From NCBI RefSeq assembly GCF_024436035.1, contig NZ_JANFNG010000001.1, positions 79,689 through 143,688 of the forward strand: a stretch of 64,000 nt of DNA, given 5' to 3'. Below are positions 8,899 through 17,669 of the stretch, in pieces. The stretch's first letter is position 1. Each line of letters starts with the position of its first letter. A program made the position numbers and the translations under genes. This DNA comes from Streptomyces humicola. Its GTDB lineage: Bacteria > Actinomycetota > Actinomycetes > Streptomycetales > Streptomycetaceae. The notes beneath the pieces were generated by a model. That model saw only the letters and a program-made list of their open reading frames with translations, had not been told where the DNA came from and searched no databases.

Positions 8899-9189
8899 GT
8901 CTGCTCCCTAGTTCGTGTATGCATATGGCGAGCGTGTTCTCGGTACCACGATCTTGGAGGGTGTGCCGGCTACCCAGAAACGTCTTCAGGTGTACCTACT
9001 CGTTCCCGGGGCCGACCACGTCTCTCTCCCTGAGTCGGACGTCTTCTCGCTTCGCCGAGAAGACGTCTGGGGGCGTCGACCGGTGGCGATCGGCAAGCGG
9101 TCAAAGCAACTGCGCCAGGTGTAAGCTGCACACGCCCTCGCTGCTTGCCTCCCAGTAACCACAAGGACCCGACAAGCACGGCGAGCATT

Positions 9190-9972
9190 TCAAGCGCTTC
9201 GACGGCCGCTGCGGCTCACGCCTATGCCGAACAGCCCGCCGAAGGTTGCAGACACGGTGCCACCGGCGGGCAGCGGTACCGCGGCCGTTAGCCCGCCGGT
9301 GATGATGATGTCGCCAGGCTCGAGCCGACCACCGTGAGCAGCCAGTTCGGTCGCGAGCCAGGCCACTGCCTGCGCCGGGTGGCCCATCGCAGCCGCACCT
9401 GTCGCCTCGGCGACGGGCCGACCGTCGCACGCCAGCTCGACACGTAGACGCGAGAGGTCGCCGCATCCTTTGAGCTGAGGGCCGAGCACGACATAGGCAG
9501 CCGAGGAGCCGTCAGCGGTGTTGTCCTCGAGCCGAAACCTGTAGTCGCGCCACACCGGGTCTACCACCTCGAGAACGGCCCGGGGCTGCGCGCAGGCTGC
9601 CAGTACCTGTTCCGGCGTCGCTCCCGCAGAAACCGGTCTCGACAGAACGAGGGCAATCTCAGGCTCGACCCTGGGCTGTATAACCCGATCACTTATGATC
9701 TCTCCGTCGTGCATCACCATTCGGTTGGTGAGTGGCGCGAAGTTTGGTAGGTCAATGCCCATCTGCTCACGCATCGAGAGAGACGTGTAGCCGAGCTTCC
9801 ACCCGATCCGCCGTTCCCCACGCTCGATACGAGCGGACAGCACCCTCGCCTGGATCGCGTACGCATCGTCGAGAGTCAATGGCACCTTGTCTGAGATCGG
9901 GTCCAGCAGCCAACCGTATCGCCGTGCCATGACAATGACGTCAGCCCAATGCTGCACGTCCGCCTCGTACAT
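9190..9972 (-). CDS. dmpE: 2-oxopent-4-enoate hydratase
   Basis: A 260-residue hydratase of the same superfamily as the + strand decarboxylase. It would add water to 2-hydroxypenta-2,4-dienoate to form 4-hydroxy-2-oxovalerate, the aldolase substrate. Conserved motifs are GWKLGYTS, QPRVEPEIALVL, LEVVDPVWRDYRF and the C-terminal GDIIITGGLTAA. I chose ATG 9972 because GAGGAG precedes it by about seven bases; an upstream in-frame extension to 10050 has no family similarity. It lies downstream of the GlcG-like gene with a 224-base gap. Confidence 0.85.
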   Translation of the reverse strand: MYEADVQHWADVIVMARRYGWLLDPISDKVPLTLDDAYAIQARVLSARIERGERRIGWKLGYTSLSMREQMGIDLPNFAPLTNRMVMHDGEIISDRVIQPRVEPEIALVLSRPVSAGATPEQVLAACAQPRAVLEVVDPVWRDYRFRLEDNTADGSSAAYVVLGPQLKGCGDLSRLRVELACDGRPVAEATGAAAMGHPAQAVAWLATELAAHGGRLEPGDIIITGGLTAAVPLPAGGTVSATFGGLFGIGVSRSGRRSA

Positions 9973-10196
9973 CGACTCGCTCCTCGGTTTAGGTATAGAA
10001 CATCTTGGCGCGATCGTCAGAGGAGCACCCGCACCATGCATCCACGACATCCCAGTCGAAGCAGATCACCTCGCACAGGACATCCAGTACCAGGACAGAT
10101 CTATGTCAAGGTGACGTCGTTATTGCACGAGGTTGACCCACTCAGGGACGCAGATGGCTTTGGACTGCTGGCGCAGAACGCCATCGAGGCGAACTG

Positions 10197-10640
10197 TCAG
10201 ACCGTACGAGCCTGGCTGCTGTCTCGTATCGCCGCCGCCGCACCGCATTCGGCGACCAGCCGATCCTCTTCGGTGCTGCCGCCGGAGACGCCGACTGCCC
10301 CGACCAGCTCGCCATCGACGGTGACAGGCACACCACCGCCGAAAACCACAAGACGCTCGGTCTTGACAATGCCATGAAGCAAGGCCGTTTCATCCTTGAT
10401 GAGGTTGAACCACTCATGGGTTGGCAGGCCGAATGCCGCCACCGTGTACGCCTTGTCCTGGGCCAGCTGTCCCGACAGGAGCGGAGCACCGTCCATCCGG
10501 CCGTACGCCAGCAGATGACCGGCTCTGTCAACCACCGCAACGCACACCACGACACCCAACGACGTGGCCTCGGCCACCGCGGCATCGACTGCGTTCCGGG
10601 CTGCCTCCCAACCGATGGTGCTGGCGTTGATCAGTGCCAT
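10197..10640 (-). CDS. GlcG/HbpS-family protein
   Basis: A 147-residue single-domain member of the GlcG/HbpS (formerly DUF336) family. Features are the alpha/beta start with AVAEATSLGVVVCVAVVDRAG, the GAPLLSGQLAQDKAYTVAAF segment and the glycine-rich VFGGGVPVTVDGELVGAVGV strand region. HbpS in Streptomyces is a secreted haem-responsive sensor, but this copy has no signal peptide. GlcG-like genes recur in aromatic meta-pathway operons with unclear function. It starts 22 bases after the hydrolase stop, with GAGGAG upstream of tandem ATGs (10643 and 10640). A chaperone or ligand-binding role is only a guess. Confidence 0.8.
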   Translation of the reverse strand: MALINASTIGWEAARNAVDAAVAEATSLGVVVCVAVVDRAGHLLAYGRMDGAPLLSGQLAQDKAYTVAAFGLPTHEWFNLIKDETALLHGIVKTERLVVFGGGVPVTVDGELVGAVGVSGGSTEEDRLVAECGAAAAIRDSSQARTV

Positions 10641-10662
10641 CATGCTCCTCTCCATCGTGTGC

Positions 10663-11496
10663 TCAGGCGGCCAGGAAGTCGGACACCAGCTGGTTGAACG
10701 CCGTGCTCCACTCGATCTGAGTCCAGTGGCCGCACTGGCCGAAGACGTGCAGCCGTGACCTTTCGATGAGGTGGTGCAGCCGCAGCGAGGTCTCGAGGGG
10801 AATCACCTTGTCGTCGCGCCCATGTACCAAGAGCGTCTCGTGTGGGAGCCGCGCGATCTCATCATCCGGCGTGGCCAGGGCGTCCACCCAGCGTTGCCGC
10901 GGCGCTGGGAACATCGTTGCGAACGCTTCTTGAAAGCCTGGCTGGATGCTGGCTCGGTAGCGCACCTCGGCGAGTTCCTCGGTGAGTAGTTCCCGTGAGT
11001 GGGCGAACACGTCGAGAATGCGCCGCATATTGTCCACCGACGGCCGGTAACCCCACACTGCGTCGAGCCCCGGGGTGATCCGGAATGGCACACCCACGCT
11101 GCCCATGAGCACCAGACGTTCCACACGGTCGGGATACCTGGCAGCCACCCGCAGTGCGATCGCGCCACCGAAACTGTTGCCCACCAGTGAGACCCGCGGC
11201 AGATCCATCGCGTCGAGGAACCCGACGAGCTGGTTGATCCAGGTGGACAAGTCGTACGTAACGTCAGCCGGACGCTCGGTATAGCCGAAGCCGACCATGT
11301 CCGGGGCGATCACCCGAAAATGCTGTGCCAGTGCCGGCATCGTCAGCCGCCAGTTGGCATATGCCGTAACACCTGGCCCCGAACCGTGCACCAGCACGAC
11401 CGGTGCACCCGAACCAGCCTGCAGATAGTTGGTCCGGATGCCATTGGCGACGGTCGACAAGCCGATCTCGGGCCGCTGCTCCTCCACCGTCGTCAC
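10663..11496 (-). CDS. dmpD: 2-hydroxymuconic semialdehyde hydrolase (alpha/beta hydrolase)
   Basis: A C-C bond hydrolase of 277 residues for the hydrolytic branch of meta cleavage, releasing formate or a short acid from the ring-fission product. Motifs are the oxyanion HGSGPGVTA, the nucleophile Ser108 in GNSFGG, the acid Asp in VHGRDDKVIP and the catalytic His in FGQCGHWTQIE. These are typical of DmpD/XylF/TodF. The start overlaps the stop of the upstream reductase by four bases (ATGA, 11493-11496). Together with dmpC on the other strand, both branches of the pathway are present. Confidence 0.88.
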   Translation of the reverse strand: MTTVEEQRPEIGLSTVANGIRTNYLQAGSGAPVVLVHGSGPGVTAYANWRLTMPALAQHFRVIAPDMVGFGYTERPADVTYDLSTWINQLVGFLDAMDLPRVSLVGNSFGGAIALRVAARYPDRVERLVLMGSVGVPFRITPGLDAVWGYRPSVDNMRRILDVFAHSRELLTEELAEVRYRASIQPGFQEAFATMFPAPRQRWVDALATPDDEIARLPHETLLVHGRDDKVIPLETSLRLHHLIERSRLHVFGQCGHWTQIEWSTAFNQLVSDFLAA

Positions 11497-12551
11497 CTCT
11501 TGAGCAGCGGACTCTTAAGACCGCCACTGGCCTTGTCGGACTCGTCGAAGAAGTCCTCGCGGTAGATGTCGCGAGGGAACAGCCGTTTGCCCATCAGCGT
11601 CTTGATTGCCGCATCGACCATTGGCGGGGGCCCACACACGTACGCGACATGGTCCCGGCAGCTGGCCATCTCCCGGTCAAGCACATCGGTAACCAGCCCA
11701 GTCTCGAAGCCGTCCACCTCCTGCGCCGACAGGCAAGGGCGGTAGCGGAACCGGCCGGGACGCTCCTCCTCGAGCGTGCGGAAGAAGTCGACGTCGTAGA
11801 GCATGTCCACGCTGCGGGCACCCTGGTAAAGGGTCATCTGCTGCTGGGCTTCACCGGCCAGCACATGTTGGACCATCGACTTGATCGGCGCCAGCCCGGT
11901 CCCGCCAGCAATGAGAAGGACGGGCTCGTTGCGCATCTCGTGGAAGAAGAACCGGCCGTAGGGCCCCGAGACCCGCAGCTCGTCACCGATAACAAGATTC
12001 TTAAAGATCCAGCCGTCGGTGGCGAGACCGCCTCGCACGCGGCGCACGTGCAACTCGATACGGCGTCGGTCGGAGGGGGGGTTGGCCATCGAGTAGGTCC
12101 TGGTCACTCGTGTACCCGGGACCGACACCTGGAGGTACTGACCTGGGTTGAACGCAATGTCGTCATCGAGATCCACCGTCAGTCGCCGAGTGTCGGTCGC
12201 GCAGTCCTCGATGGCGGCGACTGTCCCGGTGAAGTCGCGTACCGGGTGGGTGGTGACACCCTCCTCGACGTCCACGTCACCCTCGACGACAACGTCTGAC
12301 CGGGGCCGGGCGCAGCACAGCAGAGCCTTGCCCTCGTCACGCTCGAACTCCATCAGCGCGAATGTCGAGGCTTCCCCATGGTCCACGTCCCCGTCCAGCA
12401 CCTCTGCCTTGCAGGTGCCGCAGGTGCCATGAGTACAGGCATGTGGCAGCCACACGCCGGCGCGTAGACAGGCGTCGAGTATCGTCTGATCTCCTCGGCA
12501 GGAGACGCTCTTGCCGAGCGGCTCAACGGTAACGGTATATCTGGCAGACAT
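11493..12551 (-). CDS. dmpP: Phenol hydroxylase reductase (P5)
   Basis: A 352-residue reductase passing electrons from NAD(P)H through FAD and a [2Fe-2S] cluster to the diiron hydroxylase. The ferredoxin domain has Cys39, Cys44, Cys47 and Cys79 or Cys80. The FAD motif TRTYSMANPPSD, NAD(P) motif LIAGGTGLAPIKS and terminal YVCGPPPMVDAA follow, as in DmpP. ATG 12551 is preceded by GGAGGAGG; a longer frame to 12608 is GC-rich non-family sequence. In the Pseudomonas dmp operon this gene directly follows dmpO; here the ferredoxin and catechol dioxygenase come between them. Confidence 0.9.
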   Translation of the reverse strand: MSARYTVTVEPLGKSVSCRGDQTILDACLRAGVWLPHACTHGTCGTCKAEVLDGDVDHGEASTFALMEFERDEGKALLCCARPRSDVVVEGDVDVEEGVTTHPVRDFTGTVAAIEDCATDTRRLTVDLDDDIAFNPGQYLQVSVPGTRVTRTYSMANPPSDRRRIELHVRRVRGGLATDGWIFKNLVIGDELRVSGPYGRFFFHEMRNEPVLLIAGGTGLAPIKSMVQHVLAGEAQQQMTLYQGARSVDMLYDVDFFRTLEEERPGRFRYRPCLSAQEVDGFETGLVTDVLDREMASCRDHVAYVCGPPPMVDAAIKTLMGKRLFPRDIYREDFFDESDKASGGLKSPLLKR

Positions 12552-12621
12552 CGCACCTCCTCCGGCGAAGGAACACGCGGCCGGGAGCGGGGGAGCGCCC
12601 CCGGCCACGCCAGCGGTTGGA

Positions 12622-13536
12622 TCAGGTAAGGACGGTGGTGAACCGTTCGTTCAGTTCGCGGCTGATGTAGAAGATGCCCTTCGCCAGCTGGTCAGGGGTC
12701 CAAGTGATCGTCGGGAAGTCAGGGTATGTGATGTAACCGCCCGAGAAGACCTCGTTCCGGTTGCCCGACGGATCGAAGAAGTAGATGGTCTCGCCACGGG
12801 TAATACCGTGACGGGTTGGTCCCACGTCGACGGACACATCGTCCATGGCGAACAGGTCGCCGGCGTGGCGGATCTCATTCCAGTCGTTGAGCCAGTAGGC
12901 GAAGTGGTGAAGCTTACCGTTGGGGCCCTTGATGAACGCGATGTCGTGCGGGGTGTTCGTGCAGAACATCCATGAGCCGATCAGATCCGCGTCGCGGTCC
13001 AGCCCGGTGACCACCCGCTCGGACGGCTTGAAGTCGAGGCACTCGGCGAAAAACCGCTCGAGAGTTGCCGGGTCTTCACAGGTGACAAGCGTGTGGTCGA
13101 TACGGGGCACGCCCACGCCGACGAGGTGCCGCGGGAACGGGTCGGGATTGAGTGACCCGGTCTCCGTACCGACGACATCGATCTCGGAGTACAACTCGAG
13201 CACATGCTCTGACGGCAATACGACGCGGATACCGTCGCCAACGGACAGGTTCTCGCCCTTGCTCATGCGCTCGGTGACCGCACCGAAGGACTGGATGCGG
13301 TTCTCGAAAGCCGCGATGTCGTCGGGTGTTCGGCACTTGTAGCCCAGCTTCACCAGCCCGACGCCGCCTTCTTCGAGGACCACCGAGTGATGGTCGTACT
13401 CGTCCCAGGCCTTGAGAAACAGCTTGCCCGGCTCCTCGGCAACGACCCGCATGCCCAGGGTGTCGACGTAGTGCTTCCGGGACTCCTCGAGGTCCGTGAC
13501 GCGTGTGTGCACGTACCCCAGTCGCATGACGCCCAT
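12622..13536 (-). CDS. dmpB: Catechol 2,3-dioxygenase (extradiol)
   Basis: A two-domain extradiol ring-cleavage enzyme of 304 residues that converts catechol to 2-hydroxymuconic semialdehyde. Fe(II) ligands are His148 (RIDHTLV), His210 or His211 (KLHHFAYWL) and Glu262 (NRNEVFSGGY). His243 in TRHGIT matches the acid-base histidine. Length and motifs fit the XylE/DmpB class I.2 enzymes. ATG 13536 overlaps the ferredoxin stop and follows AAGGGA. The pairing with a plant-type ferredoxin is meaningful, since XylT-type ferredoxins re-reduce the iron of catechol dioxygenases after oxidative inactivation. Confidence 0.92.
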   Translation of the reverse strand: MGVMRLGYVHTRVTDLEESRKHYVDTLGMRVVAEEPGKLFLKAWDEYDHHSVVLEEGGVGLVKLGYKCRTPDDIAAFENRIQSFGAVTERMSKGENLSVGDGIRVVLPSEHVLELYSEIDVVGTETGSLNPDPFPRHLVGVGVPRIDHTLVTCEDPATLERFFAECLDFKPSERVVTGLDRDADLIGSWMFCTNTPHDIAFIKGPNGKLHHFAYWLNDWNEIRHAGDLFAMDDVSVDVGPTRHGITRGETIYFFDPSGNRNEVFSGGYITYPDFPTITWTPDQLAKGIFYISRELNERFTTVLT

Positions 13537-13901
13537 CAGTCTTTTCCCTTCTGTACAGAGGAGTTGCCGCTCGATCCGCCCCGCACCGCTGCCGCGAGGA
13601 ACGGCGCGACGCAGCGCAACCGGTCGTCCTCGCGAAGCCGAATCACCGAGTCGGTGACAGGGACCGCTCGGCAGGACAAACACACACCAGCAGCACGCTC
13701 ATCCGGAGCGAGAACCTCATCGGACACTGTTACCGGATAGTCGACCGCGCCCTCGACGAGGTCGACCTTGCATATCCCACAGCCGCCGCGCTTGCACCCG
13801 ACGCGGTAGGCGTAGCCGGAGCGGAACAGTCCGCTGAGCATCGGCTCGCGATCATGGAGTTCCACGGTCACGTCCGCTCCGGCTACAGTCAACCACGTCA
13901 T
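13536..13901 (-). CDS. dmpQ: [2Fe-2S] ferredoxin, XylT/DmpQ type
   Basis: A 121-residue plant-type ferredoxin. Cluster ligands are Cys36, Cys41 and Cys44 (GCKRGGCGICK) plus Cys74 or Cys77 (GVCLSC). The XylT/DmpQ role is reactivation of oxidised catechol 2,3-dioxygenase, which agrees with the ATGA overlap with that gene. The last about 30 residues form a Gly/Ser-rich basic tail (AAAVRGGSSGNSS) that I do not recognise as part of the family. The start is placed at ATG 13901, immediately after the dmpO stop. Confidence 0.85.
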   Translation of the reverse strand: MTWLTVAGADVTVELHDREPMLSGLFRSGYAYRVGCKRGGCGICKVDLVEGAVDYPVTVSDEVLAPDERAAGVCLSCRAVPVTDSVIRLREDDRLRCVAPFLAAAVRGGSSGNSSVQKGKD

Positions 13902-13902
13902 G

Positions 13903-14223
13903 TCATGCCTCGAAGGTGAGCAGGCTCTTGTGCCCGACGCCGAGACTGGCGAGTGACATACCCGGCTGCGGCGAGAAAGGGTCGTCATCGAGAATCCAGG
14001 CTTGAGTCGAACCTGGCACAAAGCTGGGGTCGGACGCTGCCCACGGCTCGACCATCCCGGCAGTGAATTCAGCCCAGGTCATGGCCCGTGGTGCTCGGAA
14101 GCAAGCCGCTGCGCAGAACATCTCGTTGTTTCGCCAGAGCACGTGAACAAGCTGGTCGTCGCCGTAAAGTTCCTGCCTGGACCTCGAGGGGAACTCGTAC
14201 GTTCCGATCGATTGCACCGCCAC
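13903..14223 (-). CDS. dmpO: Phenol hydroxylase P4 subunit
   Basis: A 106-residue small (gamma) subunit of the phenol hydroxylase. Diagnostic positions are YEFPSRSRQELY near the start, the HVLWRNNEMFCAAAC strand and the C-terminal LASLGVGHKSLLTF, all matching DmpO-type P4. I placed the start at GTG 14223 because it aligns with the family N-terminus and has AAGGAG eleven bases upstream, five bases after the dmpN stop. An ATG at 14277 would overlap dmpN by 49 bases and adds unlike sequence. Confidence 0.85.
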   Translation of the reverse strand: MAVQSIGTYEFPSRSRQELYGDDQLVHVLWRNNEMFCAAACFRAPRAMTWAEFTAGMVEPWAASDPSFVPGSTQAWILDDDPFSPQPGMSLASLGVGHKSLLTFEA

Positions 14224-14228
14224 TGCGA

Positions 14229-15761
14229 TCAGCTCTCCTTGGTTGTCGAGGCCACTGCCGGCTCGCTCGCGTGCCATCGCCGCCAGTCGAGGTGGTCGAG
14301 GGACCCGGTGTATTCGCCGTTGTCGCCATCTTGGATCCCGTACCAGGCAAGGACCTCAGGCACCGACGGACCACCGCAGTTGCCCTGGTAGATCTGGTGC
14401 ACCGGCATCCATGCCTGGACGTACTTCTCCGGCTCCCGATCGAAGATCCACTTGCAGCCGTCGGAGCAGAAGTCGAAGCGCTCGCCCCTGTAGACGCTGT
14501 GCCGCTGGCACAGCGTCGTGGGGTCGCCGGGTTCGGTGAACACCATCGGAATTTGACAGGTCTGGCACAGCTGTGGCAGGCCCTGGAAGAAGAAACGCCC
14601 ACCACCGTCAATGATTGCTTGAGCCTTGTCCCAGCGGGGCTTGTAGAACGTGTTGAACGTATCCGGATACTGCTCGGCCAGCCAGGCCCGCTCGCCAGCC
14701 TCAGGCACGGTCGTCGTGAACGCCGCGGCAAAGGAGAACGAGTACAGCGTCCAGTAAACCTGGTGACTGAGCAGGTCCTTCTCCGCGATCGCGTGCTCGA
14801 CGTGGCGTGGTGGGGTGATGCCGTAGAACTCCAGGTCCTTAAAAAGGCCGCCCAGCATCTGCTCCTCGAAGTAGAGCTCGAATGCCTCCTTCCAGCTCAT
14901 CACCTTCCGGGGAAGCATGTAGTCGAGCATGCCGGCGACGAGCGCGGTGACCCGATACCCGCGCCAGAACCATTTGTCAATCCATCCCTGCACGATCGGG
15001 ACGTTGCCCTCATCCTGCTCGAGCAGGAACTTGATGGCCTCAAGGCCGAGCGTCATGTGCCGGCTCTCGTCACTCTGCGCAGAGAAGCCGAAGGTCATCG
15101 ACGGGAGGTCCCCGTTGAAGCTGGCACCGCTCATGAACGGGACGAAAAGCAGGTTGGTCAACAAGTACTCGAAGGAGAATCCAATCGCGATGAGGAACTC
15201 GAACGGCCCAGCCGAGATGGCGTCGTCGAAGAACGACTTGGGCACCGAGAGGTACCACACTCGGTCATGCATCTTGCTCCATGAATGCAGACCGCCATAG
15301 TACTTGTTGTAGTTCGACAGCGTGTGGATCTCGGTTTGCGTGTGCCGCAACTCGTCGATCGACTGACACAGCGCCGCGAACCGCGGGCCCGGGCCGTTCA
15401 AGTGCCGTGCGAGATAGCCGAAATGGCGGTGTGCCTGGTACTCCAGCGGCGTCACGCCCTGGAGGAACAGCTTCATCGCGTTCAGGTAGCGGGCGTCCGA
15501 GAGCGTGAGGTGCCCCTGTGACTGCGCGAAGCCGTCAAGCACGGCGTAAAGCCGCTTGTCCTTCTCCGCCTGGTACTTGCAGTATGCGTCGATGGTGAGC
15601 CGGAACGGATCCTCCCACTTCGCCCAGTCATGGATCTTGATGCCTTCGAACTTCGTGTGCGGGAAGAGCTCTTCCTCGCTCACATAGGATGACTCCCAGT
15701 CAAGATCACGAGTCAGCGCCGAGTACCGCTGCTTCATGGAGAGCTTTTTCGTGTTAGCCAT
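14229..15761 (-). CDS. dmpN: Phenol hydroxylase P3, large diiron subunit
   Basis: The 510-residue catalytic alpha subunit that hydroxylates phenol to catechol. Carboxylate-bridged diiron ligands are Glu107, Glu137 and His140 (DELRHTQ), Glu198 and Glu231 and His234 (DESRHMTLG). The C-terminus carries the YHS-type cysteine domain (LCQTCQIPMVF and FDFCSDGCKWIF) typical of phenol hydroxylases rather than TmoA. The line-up with DmpN is close along the full length. ATG 15761 is preceded by GAGGAG at ten bases. Gene order L-M-N-O is conserved with the Pseudomonas dmp cluster. Confidence 0.93.
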   Translation of the reverse strand: MANTKKLSMKQRYSALTRDLDWESSYVSEEELFPHTKFEGIKIHDWAKWEDPFRLTIDAYCKYQAEKDKRLYAVLDGFAQSQGHLTLSDARYLNAMKLFLQGVTPLEYQAHRHFGYLARHLNGPGPRFAALCQSIDELRHTQTEIHTLSNYNKYYGGLHSWSKMHDRVWYLSVPKSFFDDAISAGPFEFLIAIGFSFEYLLTNLLFVPFMSGASFNGDLPSMTFGFSAQSDESRHMTLGLEAIKFLLEQDEGNVPIVQGWIDKWFWRGYRVTALVAGMLDYMLPRKVMSWKEAFELYFEEQMLGGLFKDLEFYGITPPRHVEHAIAEKDLLSHQVYWTLYSFSFAAAFTTTVPEAGERAWLAEQYPDTFNTFYKPRWDKAQAIIDGGGRFFFQGLPQLCQTCQIPMVFTEPGDPTTLCQRHSVYRGERFDFCSDGCKWIFDREPEKYVQAWMPVHQIYQGNCGGPSVPEVLAWYGIQDGDNGEYTGSLDHLDWRRWHASEPAVASTTKES

Positions 15762-15775
15762 TGTCGGTCGTCTCC

Positions 15776-16072
15776 TCAGTGGTCCCACTTGATGACGATT
15801 TCGTCGTCATCCCACTCAGCGATGTGGCCGTAGTACGAGACAATCGCGAGCTGGAACTCGTGGGTCTCCCACGGACGGCCGAGCAGGTCCTCGACTGTTT
15901 GCCTTCGCACCACCAGGCGCCCAGGCGCCTGAATCTTCACGAGTCCGGGCAGGTAGCTGACGGTGGCGTCCTCATTGTCGCGTTCGATTGCCTCGACGAC
16001 GCGGCGGGTGTCCTCCGTCGCCTCCTGGAGGTCGACGCCGACCTTGCGGACGTCAGTGGCTTCGCTGGTCAT
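15776..16072 (-). CDS. dmpM: Phenol hydroxylase P2 regulatory/coupling protein
   Basis: The 98-residue cofactor-less effector protein of the MmoB/DmpM family, which binds the hydroxylase and tunes its activity. Typical features are an acidic N-terminus, DATVSYLPGLVKIQAPGRL and the HEFQLAIVSYYGHIAEWDD core ending IVIKWDH. The start overlaps the dmpL stop by four bases (ATGA) and the stop lies 14 bases before dmpN. Confidence 0.88.
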   Translation of the reverse strand: MTSEATDVRKVGVDLQEATEDTRRVVEAIERDNEDATVSYLPGLVKIQAPGRLVVRRQTVEDLLGRPWETHEFQLAIVSYYGHIAEWDDDEIVIKWDH

Positions 16073-17088
16073 GCCATCTCCTCCGTGTTCATCGTGGCAT
16101 CCAACGCCGCGGTGAGCTCTTGGGCTTGGCGTCGTACGGCGTCGATGGCGCCTACGTCAATGGCCCCGTCGATAGCAGTGGCCACCGCGGTGACTGCCTC
16201 GATCGCCTGCGGCAGGCGTGCGGTCACGATGGCGCCAAGTGCTGAGCGGTTGGCCGCACCGTGCTGCTCGTCCGTGACCCACGCGGCGATCAGCGCGTCG
16301 ATCCAGCGACGGTGGTCAGCGAACCAGCCGGTAAGGTGCTGCGCTACCAGGCTGTATGCGCCGGCGCCGCCCAAGAGCGCAGCCTCGTCGAGGTACCGGT
16401 ACAGCAGCGGATACAGCATTCGGTCAACAAGATCGAAACCGACGACCCCGGTGGCCCAGTCCCGTTCGACGAGCAGTTCCTCTACCAGCCGGCGCAGCCC
16501 CTGCAGGCTGCCATCGTCGACCCAGGCCCGCTTCGCGTCGGCAAGGGCGTCCGCAGTGCCGCCCGCGGCTGTGATACCAACCCTGCTGAGTAGTTGTGCA
16601 TTGCCGATGCGGTCGAACGCCGCGTACGACAGGCACTGCTCCACGGTCGTGCCGTAGGCGAACCTCGCGCCGTTTACGGTCACAAGCTGAGCACCTGACT
16701 CGTAGTGGCGCAGGGGCACCATCAGCTGCATCAGCACGGTGCGCCAGCCATCGGGAAGCCGGTCGAACAAGTCGCGGCTCTCGAGGTAACCCAGCGTCTT
16801 ACCAAAGGACTCGTGCAGCTCCGCGCGCGAGGCAACGTACGGCGCGTAGTAATACTGCCGAGGATCGGTGAAGGTATACGGATCGGTCAGTTTCAGCGCC
16901 GAGTAATCCTGGTCGTACAGCTCATGCGCGGGATCCCACAGGGGACGGTAGTGAAAGTTCTCCGTCGCCTGAACGTCGATGGTCCCTTCCTCGTAGCGAC
17001 TCGCTCCGCGGTCTCCGTACCGCTCGATCAGGTGCTGAAATGTCTTGCGCCGCGGCTCGATCACCTGCTGGCGTAGCTCATACTGCAC
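16069..17088 (-). CDS. dmpL: Phenol hydroxylase P1, beta subunit
   Basis: A 339-residue structural beta subunit of the hydroxylase, related to the alpha subunit fold but without iron ligands. Family-like segments are FQHLIERYGDRGASRYEEGT, TENFHYRPLWDP and ESRDLFDRLPDGWR. GTG 17088 is the likely start, since GAGGAGGAATC lies directly upstream; an extension to 17154 has no family match. It is the first recognisable hydroxylase gene of the operon. Confidence 0.88.
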   Translation of the reverse strand: MQYELRQQVIEPRRKTFQHLIERYGDRGASRYEEGTIDVQATENFHYRPLWDPAHELYDQDYSALKLTDPYTFTDPRQYYYAPYVASRAELHESFGKTLGYLESRDLFDRLPDGWRTVLMQLMVPLRHYESGAQLVTVNGARFAYGTTVEQCLSYAAFDRIGNAQLLSRVGITAAGGTADALADAKRAWVDDGSLQGLRRLVEELLVERDWATGVVGFDLVDRMLYPLLYRYLDEAALLGGAGAYSLVAQHLTGWFADHRRWIDALIAAWVTDEQHGAANRSALGAIVTARLPQAIEAVTAVATAIDGAIDVGAIDAVRRQAQELTAALDATMNTEEMA

Positions 17089-17169
17089 GATTCCTCCTCG
17101 GGTTAACTGCGACTGTGCGCCGGTTCCAAGCGGTCTGCCGCGGTCGTTCCGCAATGGGGAACGACGTGC

Positions 17170-17589
17170 TTAGCCAGCGGGGCTGCTGGTGGCGTCTGGA
17201 TCAGTAAGGAGCAGCAGGAGAAGCGTCTCCACCTCCTCCGGGCTGGTCAGCTCACAGGGCTGGCTGGTGCCCACTCCATCGCCGAGCAGCCGGCCCAAGG
17301 CACGGCCCCGCGTGAATCGCGTAACCACCCGAGCACAGCGGTCCCGGTAGGCCAGACGGAATCCGAGTCGGCCGTCAGCAAGTTCGTCCTCCAGCGTGAT
17401 CACCTCTCCATGGTTGGCGAGCACGGCATTGGCCTCCGACACGAGCTGCTCAGCCAGAGATCTCATCAGCACGTGGTCGTCCGCCCCGACGCCCACGGGT
17501 TTCGGCATGCTGGGCCTGATCGCTGGTAGTAGCCCCCGGTCGGGAGGTCTGCCGACGATGTGGGCCACACGGGCCATAAAAGGTGTCAT
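17170..17589 (-). CDS. Unrecognised small protein in the dmpK position
   Basis: A 139-residue soluble protein that opens the operon. It starts at ATG 17589 with a near-perfect GAGGAGGT site, so it is almost certainly translated. No domain is recognised. It has a helical LMRSLAEQLVSEANAVL segment, a beta-like stretch with paired basic residues (LAYRDRCARVVTRFTRGRAL) and the leucine run VETLLLLLL near the end. In Pseudomonas the first gene is dmpK, a P0 assembly protein of about 90 residues needed for iron loading; this protein does not look like it but holds the same place. A replacement assembly factor is a reasonable hypothesis. Confidence 0.7.
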   Translation of the reverse strand: MTPFMARVAHIVGRPPDRGLLPAIRPSMPKPVGVGADDHVLMRSLAEQLVSEANAVLANHGEVITLEDELADGRLGFRLAYRDRCARVVTRFTRGRALGRLLGDGVGTSQPCELTSPEEVETLLLLLLTDPDATSSPAG

Positions 17590-17669
17590 CGCGACCTCCT
17601 CGATAGCGCGGCGGCGGAGATCCGTCGCTGGAGACACGGTGCGCCCATTGACCGAGCATCGCTGGCTGC

